Shown piece after piece: positions 32,717-44,481 of a DNA stretch of 64,000 bases; positions within the stretch are counted from its first letter, which is position 1, and every line of letters starts with the position of its first letter. Below the pieces are notes generated by a model. It worked only from the letters and a program-made list of their open reading frames with translations, was not told where the DNA came from and did not search any database. Source of the stretch: Terana coerulea (lineage: Eukaryota; Basidiomycota; Agaricomycetes; Polyporales; Phanerochaetaceae). The position numbers were made by a program, and so were the translations under genes. The DNA is taken from positions 1 through 64,000 of the forward strand of contig JAKOGH010000811.1 of the NCBI GenBank assembly GCA_024811115.1, read 5' to 3'.

Positions 32717-35700
32717 TCAGTCCATGAGAGATTCGTCACATGCTAGTGCGGTGCACATTACTTCCAGAGCGGCGAGGTGGAACGGCAGTATCGGATTCGC
32801 CTTCAACTTCCATCTGTGCCTCGCTAGGATAGATAGATCGTGATAGTTCTGCGCGATATCTTCGAGCGTCGCCTTTTCTGACATCGCCGAAGGTGAACGA
32901 GTGGGCAGAACGCAGTGTATGAGATGCAGGTGGAGCATTGATATGGATGTCTGGTCGGTACCCGCAGGTACGCGGACGAGTGTTGTTGAGAATAGTGGTC
33001 TGAGGGAATAATGGTCGACGGAGAGATCGTCGTCAACTTCTGGAATACAGGAATGAGTTGAGATTTGATTCCAGATGTTCTTCGGAAGTGGGACTGGTGT
33101 GGTTGATTCAACCAAGTACGTGGTCGCAGATATGTCGTGAAAGACTGCTCCGGCAGGCTGTTTCGGCATCTTGCTCGGAGAACGAGAGTTCCTAGATTCA
33201 ACGTGCTCAGGCACGAGTAGAAACCATGGATTGTTCGGGTCGACGACCAACAACAGCACTTGCAATGGAGATAGGCCGACGTCCATAAGTCGGTTCATCC
33301 ACACTGCATATTTAAAACGTGAGCTGACATGTATACATGATGTTGGAAATATCCACTCACGGTCTACCTCAGACTCCTCTATCAGGCCCAATTTAGCGAT
33401 AGCTATACGCCATTGCACGTTCGCCTTGGCAGCGACACCGGCGGCCAGAGCCCATACATGATTGACGATGAACGCATCCACGCCATCGTCAGGAATCAGC
33501 CAAACCTTCAGCTCATGCATATCTCCGCGCTGGTCGACACAAGCGGCCAACAGCCATTTCCCGCAAGCTGAAACGCGATAGCCGACCTGTAAGATCGTGT
33601 AGCGGTCAAGGATATCCAACGAGCTTGGGTGGGCCTCTAAACGATAGGTGGCTGTCCGCGGTAGAGCCCTTGCCAGCGTGAACGCAGGTTCCTGGAAGAA
33701 AGCGTTGACCTTGGTGTCATCCGCGAAGACCTTGCGAGACATGATCCTCTGCGCTGGTACCAGTATACGGTCATAGACAGCTTCGACTAGAGTCTCGTAG
33801 CCAAGATGTCGCATCGCCGGGTTATGTAATGTGCCAGTCATGAACGGTTCAGGAATGAGATGGAAGAGGATAGAAGTGTCTGTATACACCTTCTTGACCT
33901 TCCTCATCGCAGAGAACACGTGGCGGAGGGTAGGAGAAGTAAGGTTGATGATGCGCGTTGGAATGACGAGATAGAAGACCATAGACGGACTGATTTCTGA
34001 CAGGCTGGATACGAACGAGACTGAGACGAACGTTTAGTATAGGATGACCAAGTGAAGACGGTGTAAGCCCACCCAAGGTCTTTCGCAAGGAGTCGAACTG
34101 TACAGGGACTAGGCCATGTCTCGTGCAGTTTGCAGATTGACCTGCACTGTGCTTCCCGAAATTTCTTGCCTAAGTGCAACCTTAGTTTGCGGAAGCTCAC
34201 AACGGTCCATAAACTTACGGAGTAGGTCTGTGAGACAGACTCAAGCCAACGAGACATATCGGCTTCCCTGTCATCGTCCGTTCCTTCAAAGAACACGAAG
34301 GCGGTGGTGTCTTTATCCCCAATGCGCGGCCTCAGGCCCAGCTTCTCCCAGAATCGTAGTGCAGTAGGAAGGATCTGGATGAGCGCATCTGATTTGCCGA
34401 CAGCAAGCAAAGGCGGTTCAATATGTTTGATCATTGGAGCCATCTCTGAGGAGTCTGTGTACGGACATAAAGTTAGACACGGCGACGCTTAATTTCAGCG
34501 AAGTAAAGCTAACCTGGCTGCAACACATCCTTCAGCTCTAAGCCGGCGCGTAGACCGTTTACGCGGCTTAGAAGCCTACCGGCATGTCGAACATCCGTTT
34601 GCCAAACGTCGACCGCAGTCGAAGGTAGATTTCGAGCCGCTGAGATATTTGCCCGCCATGCGTCCGCCCAAGCTGGGTTCTCTACAATCTCTTTCACTAA
34701 AAATTGAGCGGCAGTTTCAAGAGCCTTAGTCCGCTCCGACGGCACGCCAAGGGCGGCAGCCGGAGATACCGGAGTGGGAGCAGAGATGGGACCCGGGCCA
34801 GCCCCAAGCATGTGGTCGGCCGAGGCCGCACCCTGAGATTGAAGCGCGGTGCTCAACGGTAGAAGGTGGCTGTGATGAAAATGTGTGTGCATGAGGCTCG
34901 GTCCAAGAGGAAGGTAGGGGAGCGGGGGTGTACGTGGGCGGGACAAGGACACCGCACTCTGCGCGTCGACGTCTGCAGATTCCTCCTCGTCCTCCGCACC
35001 GGAGTCAGATATTGAATCGATGTCGGGCTGTGACAACGCTTCGGACGATACGCTGACCCATTCTTCGTGTTCATGCATCCAAGACGGGGACAACGGGCGG
35101 ATGCTTCGCCCTTCATCGTCGGCACCCAAACGTTTCCGTTTGACGCCTACCAGCCGACGTACCATGGCCACCCGGGGATCTGTCACCGTACTATAGCGAC
35201 GTTTCCAGTCCAAAGGCGAGCGTTCCCGCCGATTTGTTCGCCATATCACTTCGTCTTCGTCAGGCGGTGGTGTAGGAAGGGAAAACTTTCCCCTCGCGTA
35301 CTTTCCGTCTGCGACCTTGTGGGTCTGAGCAAAAGGAATCGGCTCAAAACCAACGGAGCCCTGGCTGGTAACTGAGCTTCTTCGTATATGCACGTCTTGG
35401 AGATCTTGCAGTATCACTGCAGGCGTGGACGGCCCAGGATGCGTCGAAGGTGTTTGAGCAGGGGACATAACCAGTTCGGGAGGAGGGGCGAAGGCAGGCG
35501 TAGAACCAGGAAGCGAGCGCGGTGTCAGACTTTCAGTGCCGAAGTGACTCTGCCATACAACAGGATGGTCATTAGGCAGAGATGGTGGTGGTCCTGGGCC
35601 AGACGTATGTAAACCGCTCAAGGATGTCGATGTTAACGCGGTAGGATTTACAGCTCCATTGACACTCGCGTTCGTTGATGCACGTGCAGGAACCTGAGGA

Positions 35701-38044
35701 GCGTCGAAAAAGTTGAAGTCGTCATCCGTAAACATCCCAAAGCCCTCGTCCAGGTCGGCGGTACCATTGTCACCTGTGGTAGCCATATTCATGTCCATCG
35801 AGAAACCAGCGTCGAAGGTCCCAAGAGATATGTCAACAGGCATGTCCATGAAGTCGTCTTGAGGTTGGCTCCAGGTAGGATCAAAGTCACCAAACACATC
35901 ATACGGACCACTAGTTGGAGACTCAAGCAACTTTGTGTCGTCCACATGCATGCCACTGGTCTCAGGTAGGATTTCAGCAACTTCCGGCGGTATATCCACA
36001 ACTGGGGCGGGAACAGGTGGTGCAATATCGACCGGTGGCAGCAGTCCGCCTGGGGTTCCCATGGTCGCGCTGGATGCTTGCGCCGACACCCACGAAGGTG
36101 TGCTGTGATGCTCATCTACCTGCATGGATTGCTGCTCCGTCGTCGGAGTAGGTGTCTGCAGGGTGACCGTAGGACTCGGCTCTTGTGGTAGTTGGGTAGG
36201 AGTCTGCTTATGTGAAGCCGACTCTGTCGCCGACTTCGACGGACTGGGTGCGGCTTTGGAGAAACTACCCTCGCGTTCGCGTTTCATGCGCTCTCGTTCT
36301 TTTTCCCGTTCTTTCGCAACAGAGTCTACGTAGAAACTAATCTCCCGTGCGACACCTTGTACATCCTTCCGCCCAATCGAGAGCGATTTGAATGCGCGTA
36401 GCGAGTCGGATGTAGGCGACGAACGAGCCAACGGTGGCCTAACATGATAGTCTGCTGTAGTTTCTTCTACAATAGACGTTGTAGTCGGGGAAGGTATACC
36501 GGATGACGGATCAGATGGACTGCGAGAGGCGAGTGGCAATCTGATGCGCGTTGCATGTGAGGGTATCGTAGGTGGTGAAGCAAGTAGCTGAGCAGGCAAT
36601 TCAGGTAAAGGATCCAACGGCCTAGGCTGGACAGGCGGGTTGATTGGTAGAACGCATAGCGAAAGGGGCCAGATCAGAGGTAGACCCTTGTCCTCGCCTT
36701 GCTTATTCTGCACAGCCAGCCAAGCGATGATGTACGAAGCGGAGCCAGTAGGCTTAATATTCGAGGGATTATGCGGATGAGAGTGTGGCGAGTTTCTCCA
36801 ATCTCCAGCGCCATGACCAGCCAAGGCGTCTTCGAATTGCTGAGTCAGATCACCCTGAGGACCGGAGTACGCGTTGAGATAGTAGGCAGGAACACCGTGA
36901 GGTAGGAGAATGACTTGTGTGCCTGCAGGTATAGGAAGCGTGGTCGACAAGGGGAAATAGTGTGTGTTCCGAACGACAGGGTGGATGAGCAGCTGGGTAC
37001 CAGACAAATAAAGTTGGAGTTGGCAATGCGCGTATGAGCGGGATCTGCCATAGTGGTCCCAGCCAATACCCCAGTCGTTATTGCTAGTCAACGACAGAGG
37101 GCTCATCAAGAAACCATCTCGTAGGCGAATTACGTGCCTGGTGGGAGTGCCTGCGGAAGAAATCGACGCCTGGGAGATATCGCTTATGAGGCGTTCTCTT
37201 ACCGCTCGGATGAACTGGGAATATGGGAGGCGGAGGGCGTGCCTGGGGAGTAAGAGTGCGGAGGAAGCTTGCAGCGATGAGCTAGCCGAGGACGATGCGG
37301 TAGGTGTGGAAGCTGGATCACTCTGCTGCAAACATTCTGGGCATGGTAGCAGCTGCACCGAACACGTCAACGTGCATGGGTAGAGGCTCTGCGGCGAGAA
37401 GTGAAATGATTCGGAGCCTGTGAATGCAATATATAGTTAGACATCCGAGTTCGTTAATATTATTCAGCCCATGCAAAGCGAGGACGGTCGTGCATATGTG
37501 CTGTACTGTATGGCATGCATACTGTTCTGTATATCGGATGCAATATCCATTTCGCATCCTTATATGAGAAAGGAATGTGTGGTCCTGTGCCATGCCTTGC
37601 CCCTTGCAGGTGGTCGAACAGAGAAATGGCCAGAAGTATGAGGGTCATGCACAGAAATATGGGGGACTTACATTCGAGCCCATCCAACTGCAAAGCTGAT
37701 AGAGTATTCTGCGATTGTGACGCTTCGAGAGTCGTTCCTAGTGCAAAGACGTGCAAGCTAGCAGTATCCTTTGTCACCTTCACACTGGGCAGCAGCGAGT
37801 CCACGATCGGCTGACTTTCGTGCTTTAGGATAATGGACCTCCTTGCGGCCTCAATTATTGCCAATTGCTCGGATGTTGAAGAAGTGTTTGTGGCGGTGAA
37901 CACTGAGTAAGAGATTAGTGGGTTTGGGCGAAGGTCGATTGTTGAAGCCAAGACAGAGGACGTGGGCGATATTCTAGGAGGAAACTGAGCCAAAGCAGGT
38001 AATCCAGTGGTGTCCGACGCCTGATTATTTGGTTTGGTCGCCAT
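32717..38044 (-). CDS. MED13: Mediator complex subunit 13 (CDK8 kinase module)
   Basis: MED13 bridges the CDK8 kinase module to core Mediator. The N-terminus (MATKPNNQASDTTGLP, 38,044) leads to LISYSVFTATNTSS. After the intron the large exon, ending at 34,509, begins with SPQSLYPCTLTCSVQLLPC and continues through PYSQFIRAVRERLI, YFPLSTTLPIPAGTQVILLP and acidic DDDFNFFD segments. The conserved C-terminal part reads ALIQILPTALRFWEKLGL, ARNFGKHSAGQSANC, GLVPVQFDSLRKTL, FSAMRKVKKVYTD and ILQVGYRVSACGKWLLAACV, then RHRWKLKANPILPFHLAALE. The protein is about 1,600 residues and I found no frame break. Intron 33,304-33,360 is 57 nt, so its retention would keep the frame. The first intron is long (about 250 nt) and may hide a small exon. 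Confidence 0.88.
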
Positions 38045-38411
38045 TCGTAGCGATGCCCAGAGACAGCCGGTGTTTAGTAAGATGTGGTATTAGCTCGTTC
38101 GAAGGAGCCAGAGTGAGCACCTAGAGCGCAAGAGAAGATACAATCAGCAATAGTCCAGGGAGAAGCTTCCAGCATTACACACACATTCCGAGGAGCAGAA
38201 ACCGGGGGTGAGTGGGCGGTGGACGTGGACGGCGGTGCAGGTGAATGCTTTCACGGAGCGGCCAGAGCACGTACCGCGGAGGTCTCAGACGCCCGGGATG
38301 CGTAGGCGTGACGAGCCGTACCATGAAGTCACGGCGTGGTCACAGATCAGTGGTCGTGCTGAGGGTTGTTGGCCCACTGCGCGGACACTTTGTTCGCCAA
38401 CTCTTCCAAAA
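38045..38411. promoter_or_regulatory. Bidirectional promoter MED13/DUF2433 phosphoesterase
   Basis: The start codons at 38,044 (minus) and 38,412 (plus) are 367 bp apart. No clear TATA box is visible. The call is based on gene layout only. Confidence 0.5.
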
Positions 38412-40703
38412 ATGCAGCCACTCTCTCGTCCAGCAAGCACTTCGACCAGGCAGGCAGCTTCTCCTCATCCGTCGGTACCTCATCAGGTCAATACCCAGAC
38501 AAAAGTGTTCGATACAGCCCATGGACGACTGCTATGTGTTGCAGACATTCGTGGCCGCCTCTCCGCCTTGAATGATCTTGCACGGGAAGCCAATGCGTGT
38601 GCAGTCATCCACACGGGCGATTTTGGTTTCTTTGGTACGTGAACATGCATTTCTACGGTATCTTACACGCCTGAGACTGCTGGAAATTATAACAGAGGCG
38701 TCGAGTCTCGACCGCATCAATGACAGGACCTTGCGGCACCTTACGATGTATTCGCCTCTCATTCCGTCCGCACAGCGTACCCATCTTCTTGCTCCTGAGA
38801 ATCCGCCAACCGTCATTCGATCCACTGTCACCATTTCCCTTCTGTCCGAGTTCCCTCTACTCCTCTCGGGCCAGATCAAACTTCAAGTACCCGTGTACAC
38901 GGTCTGGGGCGCATGCGAGGATGTGACTGTCTTGGAGAAGTTCCGCTCCGGAGCACACTCTGTAGACAATCTCCATATCCTAGACGAAGCTACGACCCGG
39001 CTACTCGACCTAGGTGGCGTGAAGCTCCGTTTGTTGGGTCTTGGAGGTGCCCTGGTGCCACACAAGATGTTTGACAATGGCGACGGCTCTGCGACCATCG
39101 CCGGTGGCCAAGGCACTATGTGGACAACAGCTCTGCAGATTGGAGAGCTCGTTGATACGGCTCAACGAGTCTTCGATCCCACAGAGACGCGGTTGCTGGT
39201 CACCCACGCAAGCCCTGGGCGCGAGGGCATCATGACTCAGCTCGCACTCGTCCTCAAAGCCGATCTGACGATTTCAGCTGGACTTCACTTCCGATACGCC
39301 TCTTCCTACAACGAGTTCAGTGTCCAAGGGGACTTTGAAGCATTCCGCCGGAAATTACTTGCGGGCAAGGAAGGCTTCGAGAAAGTCTGGGAGAGCGTCA
39401 AGGCACAAGTTGCCCAGGTCGTTGACGAGAACCAGCGAGTACTACTCGACAAAGCCCTCTCCGTGATTGATCGCATCCCACCGCCACCCAACCAACCAGG
39501 ACCAAATGGGCATATACCAGGAGAAGAGCCTGCTTGGAAGAACTGTTGGAACTGGAACTTGTGCGATGCCGCGTATGGTGCGCTGGTTCTCGACATCCGG
39601 GACGGGCGGGTCTCCGCTGAACTAAAGAGCCAAGGCTTTAACTATGCGTACCGCAAGACTGCAACACCCTCTACAGTTGAGCCCACGCCAAACACTGCCA
39701 CGTCACCCCTTCCCAATGTCAATGCGACTGGTACACCGAAAGATGCAACGCCTGGCGCCGCCGCCACACCTACGGCCACCGAGAAGCACCTGCCGCCTCA
39801 CATGAAGTCAAAGCCGAACACACCTCCGCCCCCGACGTCTGGTCGGGAGACCCCGAAAGACAAGGTGAACGGCTCTGCGGAGAAGTCGGCAGAGAAGGCA
39901 GAGAAGGATCGGGCGAAGCGCGAGCGGAAGAAGGAGAGGAAGCAGCAGGAGCGTGCAGAGCGGGAGGCGACTGGGAAGGAGGGTGCTGAGGGAAGTGCCG
40001 AAGCGAGTCCGGTGCCAGAGCGGAGAGAGCTTGTCGTCAGTCCACAGGTAGGGGGAGGGAAGTCTGGAAAGAATACCCCCGACGTCGGTGAGGGACACCG
40101 TGCAGCCGGTGATGATGGACTCTTGTCGCCGAATACGGAGAGCACTGGCGCGCGCACACCCACGAGCAGAAGGCCGCAAAGAAATCCGTGGACGATCTTC
40201 ATGCGCCTGCAGACACCCGCAAACGAGCAGGAGATCCGGGAGTTCTTTGGAGACGCGAAATCTGGTGTAAGCTCCTACATAGCTCCTACTCTACGTCTAC
40301 ATGCTAAAAATACTATTGTCATAGATCATCCGTGTGAACTACCCTCAGACCTTTGCGGGAAAGCAGAATAAGATGGCGTATGTCGAGTTTGGGGACGAAG
40401 AAGCCATGAAAGCTGCGCTCGACAAGCACGCCGAGGTCCGTCACTGCGAAAAGTTTAGTTGGACAGAGCGCTAACACTGTGTTTGTCACTGCAGAAACTC
40501 AACGACTCCATCCCAGAGGTCAAGCAAGCAACTGACAGGGAGACAAGAAATGCGGAGGCGGGTAGTTCATTTCGGGAGGTCCCTTCCAGCGCGGCGGACG
40601 TGGCGGACGCGGAGGCTTCGCCGCCCGTGGGTTCGCAGCTGCTGGTCTGACCCGTGGACACCCTAGGCCAAACGGCGACGCTCCAGCGCCCATGGAAAGC
40701 TAA
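38412..40703 (+). CDS. DUF2433 calcineurin-like phosphoesterase with C-terminal RRM and RGG box
   Basis: The N-terminal domain is a metallophosphoesterase: RLLCVADIRGRLSALNDLA and VIHTGDFGFF give the metal-binding D and GD motifs, followed by LQVPVYTVWGACEDV, KLRLLGLGGALVPHKM, LLVTHASPGREG and DLTISAGLHFRYA. A charged, low-complexity linker with many KRERKKER-type residues follows. The C-terminus reads PWTIFMRLQTPANEQEIREF and IIRVNYPQTFAGKQNKMAYV plus EFGDEEAMKAAL, an RRM-like fold. It then ends in a glycine/arginine tail (GGPFQRGGRGGRGGFAARGF) if one G is added to the run at 40,574-40,576. The RRM and RGG suggest RNA binding. Introns are at about 38,636-38,695, 40,267-40,330 and 40,435-40,494. 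Confidence 0.82.
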
Positions 40704-41035
40704 ACCTCTGCACGAACATCTAGAATATGCTACTCTTGCTGTTCTTAATCATTGGTCACGGTCTATGCTTATGTTTGGGTGTCGATTTTATCTGTGCTTT
40801 TTCCGCATGCTTGCCTGTGTTGGTTCGACTCCTGCCTTGTCTGCAAACGTTGTTCACGTAGGCCTCAGTATCTTCGGGTTGCGATGCAGGTGTGATTATA
40901 TTCCATCCCTCTTATACCCAGGGTAATTAAGACTACAATCCCTGTTTACGATGTAATAGTTTACATTGTCTCCGTTCCTATGTTATGCTTGATGATCTGA
41001 GCTGTCGCTAGTGTGGCGAATGTACAGAAGATGGA
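40704..41035. other. Intergenic stretch between convergent genes
   Basis: It is the 3' flank of the phosphoesterase and the class-3 lipase. It is T-rich on the plus strand around 40,750-40,810. No gene or tRNA is found; a tRNA B-box-like GGTTCGACTCC near 40,820 lacks a matching A box or cloverleaf. Confidence 0.45.
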
Positions 41036-43685
41036 TTATAACAGCTCGTGTAGGACTCTGTCGTACTGGTGCGGCATGTGAGAGCTACGAGGGCCGGTCA
41101 GCTGTTGCCTTCACTGAGTGATTGTTCGTACAAACCTGAGCATATCTCGTGCGAACACTATCTGGCCGAAGACCTGCTCCACGTCCTGCACGTCGAATAA
41201 CCTGACCTTTTCTGTGCCACGACTCGTCGATGCGTGGTCGAGGCGGTGTGAAGGATGCAGGTCACGTTCACGTATGGCCCAGAGAACCCGCCCTGGAGGA
41301 TACAGGTGTGCCATATGCATATTCGCCTCCAACGTCTTGCGTACTGACAAAAACTAAACCGCCAGGATTCAGAATATGTCTCATACAAAGTAACGTTGAA
41401 TTACACACCCAGTGGGTATCATCCGGTTTCCCGAATCCAGTCTTCGACTTCAGAGCTCGTCCCGTCACGCCTCCATACCCCTCACCACGCTTCTCGCTTT
41501 CAGCCTCACACAGCCAGGACGTTGCTCTTCGGAGATCTCGTACAGACCCCAGGGAAAGCCGAGACACCACGTCGTGTGAGTACACGAAAGACGTAATGAG
41601 ATTTGAGGAGAGCTTCGAGAGGTCCGCGGAAACAAGACATGGCGGTGCGTAGCAGTACGCCGAGACCCGCCTGCCTGAAGGCATAGCGGATGCGCGATGA
41701 GTGAGACACGTCTGCGGATTGGCCCACATCTACCAGCATGTCGTCAGCAGGTTGTTAGTAGTACATATTTATACAAACGCACCAACGCGAGCAGTGCAGC
41801 TACACCAGCGCCAAGGCTATGCCCGCATATAACGAGATCTACATGTATTCAGTCAGTAATGCTCGGAGTAGCAGCCCTACATGCTCACTATATCCGTTGT
41901 TCTGTTTCAACGCATGCCTCACAGCGGAGTGTACGGGTCGTCCTCTGCTGCCCATAACCTTTGCCATCTTCAACATGCCGCCATGCACTTGATACGTATT
42001 ATCTTCGTGTGCCGAACTGGAAGACACATCGGTTGAGTGAGTCTTCCCTTTGCGCTTTGGGGTAGGTGGGGTGGATAAATCTATTGGGAAAGATCCGGGT
42101 ATGGTATCTAGTTCCTCGTCGAAAGCATTAAGGACCTCTTGTTCGTCCAAATTTTCTGTGGCGGGGCTGAAAACAACAAAGTCGGCCGGGTCGCACGTCA
42201 AATCCACTGCAAGCTCATTCAGGCTCATTGTGCCTCGCAACACCAGCACAACTTCTCTACGAGCATGGTCCGTGAGCACCCAAAATCTGGGCATTAGGCT
42301 GGCCTCGCTGCCAAGCATCGAGGTGATAGCTGGAGGTGGCGCGGGAAGTGTCTTTCATAAGCAGTTTCAGTAAGCCTCGAATTTATTGAGCTCATACTCT
42401 TACCTGGGGAGCACTCTCCGAGTGGGTCGCCTGTGCATAGTGCAGCAATATATCCTTGTCATGCTTGCCCAAAAGCACATTCCACCAAGAATATGACGTG
42501 CCACCTGGTTCCTTCTCGAGTTCTTGTCGTTCTGCTGTGCTGAGCCGCAGAGAACCACCAGAGGCTTCCACCTCGGAAGATCCCACTGCCATCGCCATCT
42601 TGCTTTCTTCATCCATATTTCCGGATTTCTTGGAGACTGGGCTTATGGGCACTGGAGGTACACCGAAGAATAACAAGCTGGCGCCCCCATATCCAGCTAA
42701 GCAAAGCTTTGAGAACCGACGTAACCTAGATTTCAAAGCTGCAATAGAATCCGGGTCATCTGCGGCCGGCGGCGTAGTAGAAGAAGAGGCCTCTCCGATG
42801 TCCGCGACGATGATCTGGCCGCTGTGGCTAGGCAATAGCATATCTTTCGTTACGTGGATCCTCGAAGAATTGTGGGTGGGTACAGAAGCAGAGTCATGCT
42901 GTGTGTCGTCGTTGACGCGGATTTCTTTGAGGTATTTGAACCACTTCTTTTCTTGCCACTCGTTCGTCAATCCTTGAAGGGCGGCCCATGCCACTAATGC
43001 TTTCATGGTTTCGCTGACGCCATATCGCCTCTCAGGAAGTGTTGCTTCTTGCATGTCTTCCTTGATTTCTCGGCGCACCAGACCTACGAAACTCGACAGA
43101 GAGAAACTGGCCTCATCGCTCCCAGGGAATACGGCTTGAACGAGAGTCAAGGACGATTGCGCCGCGACGAGCGTGGTCGATGCTATAGACTCGCCGATGA
43201 GAATAGGAGCGAGAGTAAGGGTCTCAATCGCTGAAATGGCGGTAGACACAGCGCCACCAAGCGCAGGACCTGCACCAATGGTTCCCCCGAACACAGCATG
43301 GTCCACCGCAGCCCCAGTTAGACTGGCGACCGAGGAGGCAATTCCTCGAGTAATAGCAAACTACAAGATACACTTCAACCCTGGTATCGAGCAGAACGTG
43401 TTGTCCACATACCCCAAGCTTTGTCCCTTGTTTCGCTGCGGAAAAGCCTACGCTGGTTGCCGTAGACGCGGCGTCGAGGCTGAGCCGACTGTATTTGTCC
43501 CACTTCGTTATCATCTGCTCATCAGACATGTACGACGAGCGAAGGGATTGTGGTGGTAGAGGTATTGATTGTGGTGGTTGTCTGTCGACTTCATTTTCAA
43601 CGTGAGGATGGGCCGCAGTGCTCAGAGAACGTGGACGGAACAACTGCTCCCCAGACTCGTCACTCGTGTGATCGGCAAGGGGCAT
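41036..43685 (-). CDS. Class-3 lipase, diacylglycerol-lipase-like
   Basis: An alpha/beta hydrolase probably acting on acylglycerols at membranes. The start is ATG 43,685. Motifs in order are KWDKYSRLSLDAASTATSVG, ITRGIASSVASLTGAAVD, the hydrophobic glycine-rich GGTIGAGPALGGAVSTAI, LCLAGYGGASLLFFGVP, and VLVLRGTMSLNELAVDLTC. YQVHGGMLKMAK and the nucleophile elbow LVICGHSLGAGVAALLAL (about 41,790-41,840) follow, then SAYCYAPPCLVSADLS, FVYSHDVVSRLSLGSV with a likely catalytic Asp, NMHMAHLYPPGRVLWAI, and an end of SSHMPHQYDRVLHELL. The order matches sn1-specific diacylglycerol lipases of fungi. About eight introns are present and no frame break was noticed. Size is about 800 residues. Confidence 0.85.
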
Positions 43686-43714
43686 GCACCCGTAAGCGCC
43701 CTGACGTGGGGCAG

Positions 43715-43751
43715 GGAGGGGGTCCCTCGAGGGACGTTATCCGGGATTTTT
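43715..43751. promoter_or_regulatory. Shared GC-rich promoter element, copy A
   Basis: The sequence GGAGGGGGTCCC, a short variable gap, then CGTTAT and GGATTTT lies 30 bp upstream of the lipase start codon (minus strand). The same arrangement occurs at 44,362-44,396 before the divergent aminopeptidase gene. Roughly 27 of 36 positions match, so a common regulator or a duplicated fragment is possible. Confidence 0.4.
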
Positions 43752-44361
43752 CCAGAGTATATAATCTCATAGTATGGTATCTTCGAGGCATAAAATAGCT
43801 CGTACATGACTTTTACGAACACGCAAGCCTCTTTCATGCGTGTTTCTACGCCCAAGAGCTCAGTGTGGTTGGATTGGGTAAGTAACGCCGGGTCACACCA
43901 TTACTTATGCACTGTATACTTGCTTCAACTCAGTGACGGTGACAAGTCACTGGGGTAACAACGTTATTCTAGCCGTGCTGACACCTCGGTCCAGAACCCT
44001 TCAGAGGATAAGTACCAGCTACCGGCAGCTCTATATGCTGGGTGACATGGGTTGAGCAATATAACACAGTAACAATATTGATGTTCATAGCTCAGGGATA
44101 TTTGCTGGCCTGAGCTGAACTGATATCACTGATGATTCACCAGCTCTCACAAGTAATATTTCCGCAACATTAGCCTGCTGAAGGTCCACAGTAAAAATAC
44201 TGAGTTGCTTCGCACAGCTTGCACCTACAACACGCGCAAAGGAAGAAGGAGCACTCGACGTGACCGAGTGCGGCGGGCACTGCCGTCCACTGATGGCCGC
44301 GCTGAACGTGATCCGAGATACCATATATAGACCGTGGGAATGATCGGAATGTGCCGAAGGG

Positions 44362-44396
44362 GGAGGGGGTCCCCAAGGGCCGTTATTCGGATTTTA
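44362..44396. promoter_or_regulatory. Shared GC-rich promoter element, copy B
   Basis: This copy lies about 86-120 bp upstream of the aminopeptidase ATG at 44,482 and is in the same orientation as copy A at 43,715-43,751. It reads GGAGGGGGTCCCC, then CGTTATTCGGATTTTA. The remaining sequence of this 796-bp divergent region holds no gene; a TATATA sequence occurs near 44,324. Confidence 0.4.
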
Positions 44397-44481
44397 TGGC
44401 CTCACGTATAGGATTTTATTTTTGCATCCCCTTGGTGATCGGACCAACTAGTCGGGCGCCTCTCTCTTGGACAGTGACTTC

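Noticed and set aside
40816..40830. tRNA B-box-like GGTTCGACTCC
   Set aside because: No A box or cloverleaf stems can be drawn in the preceding 70 bases.
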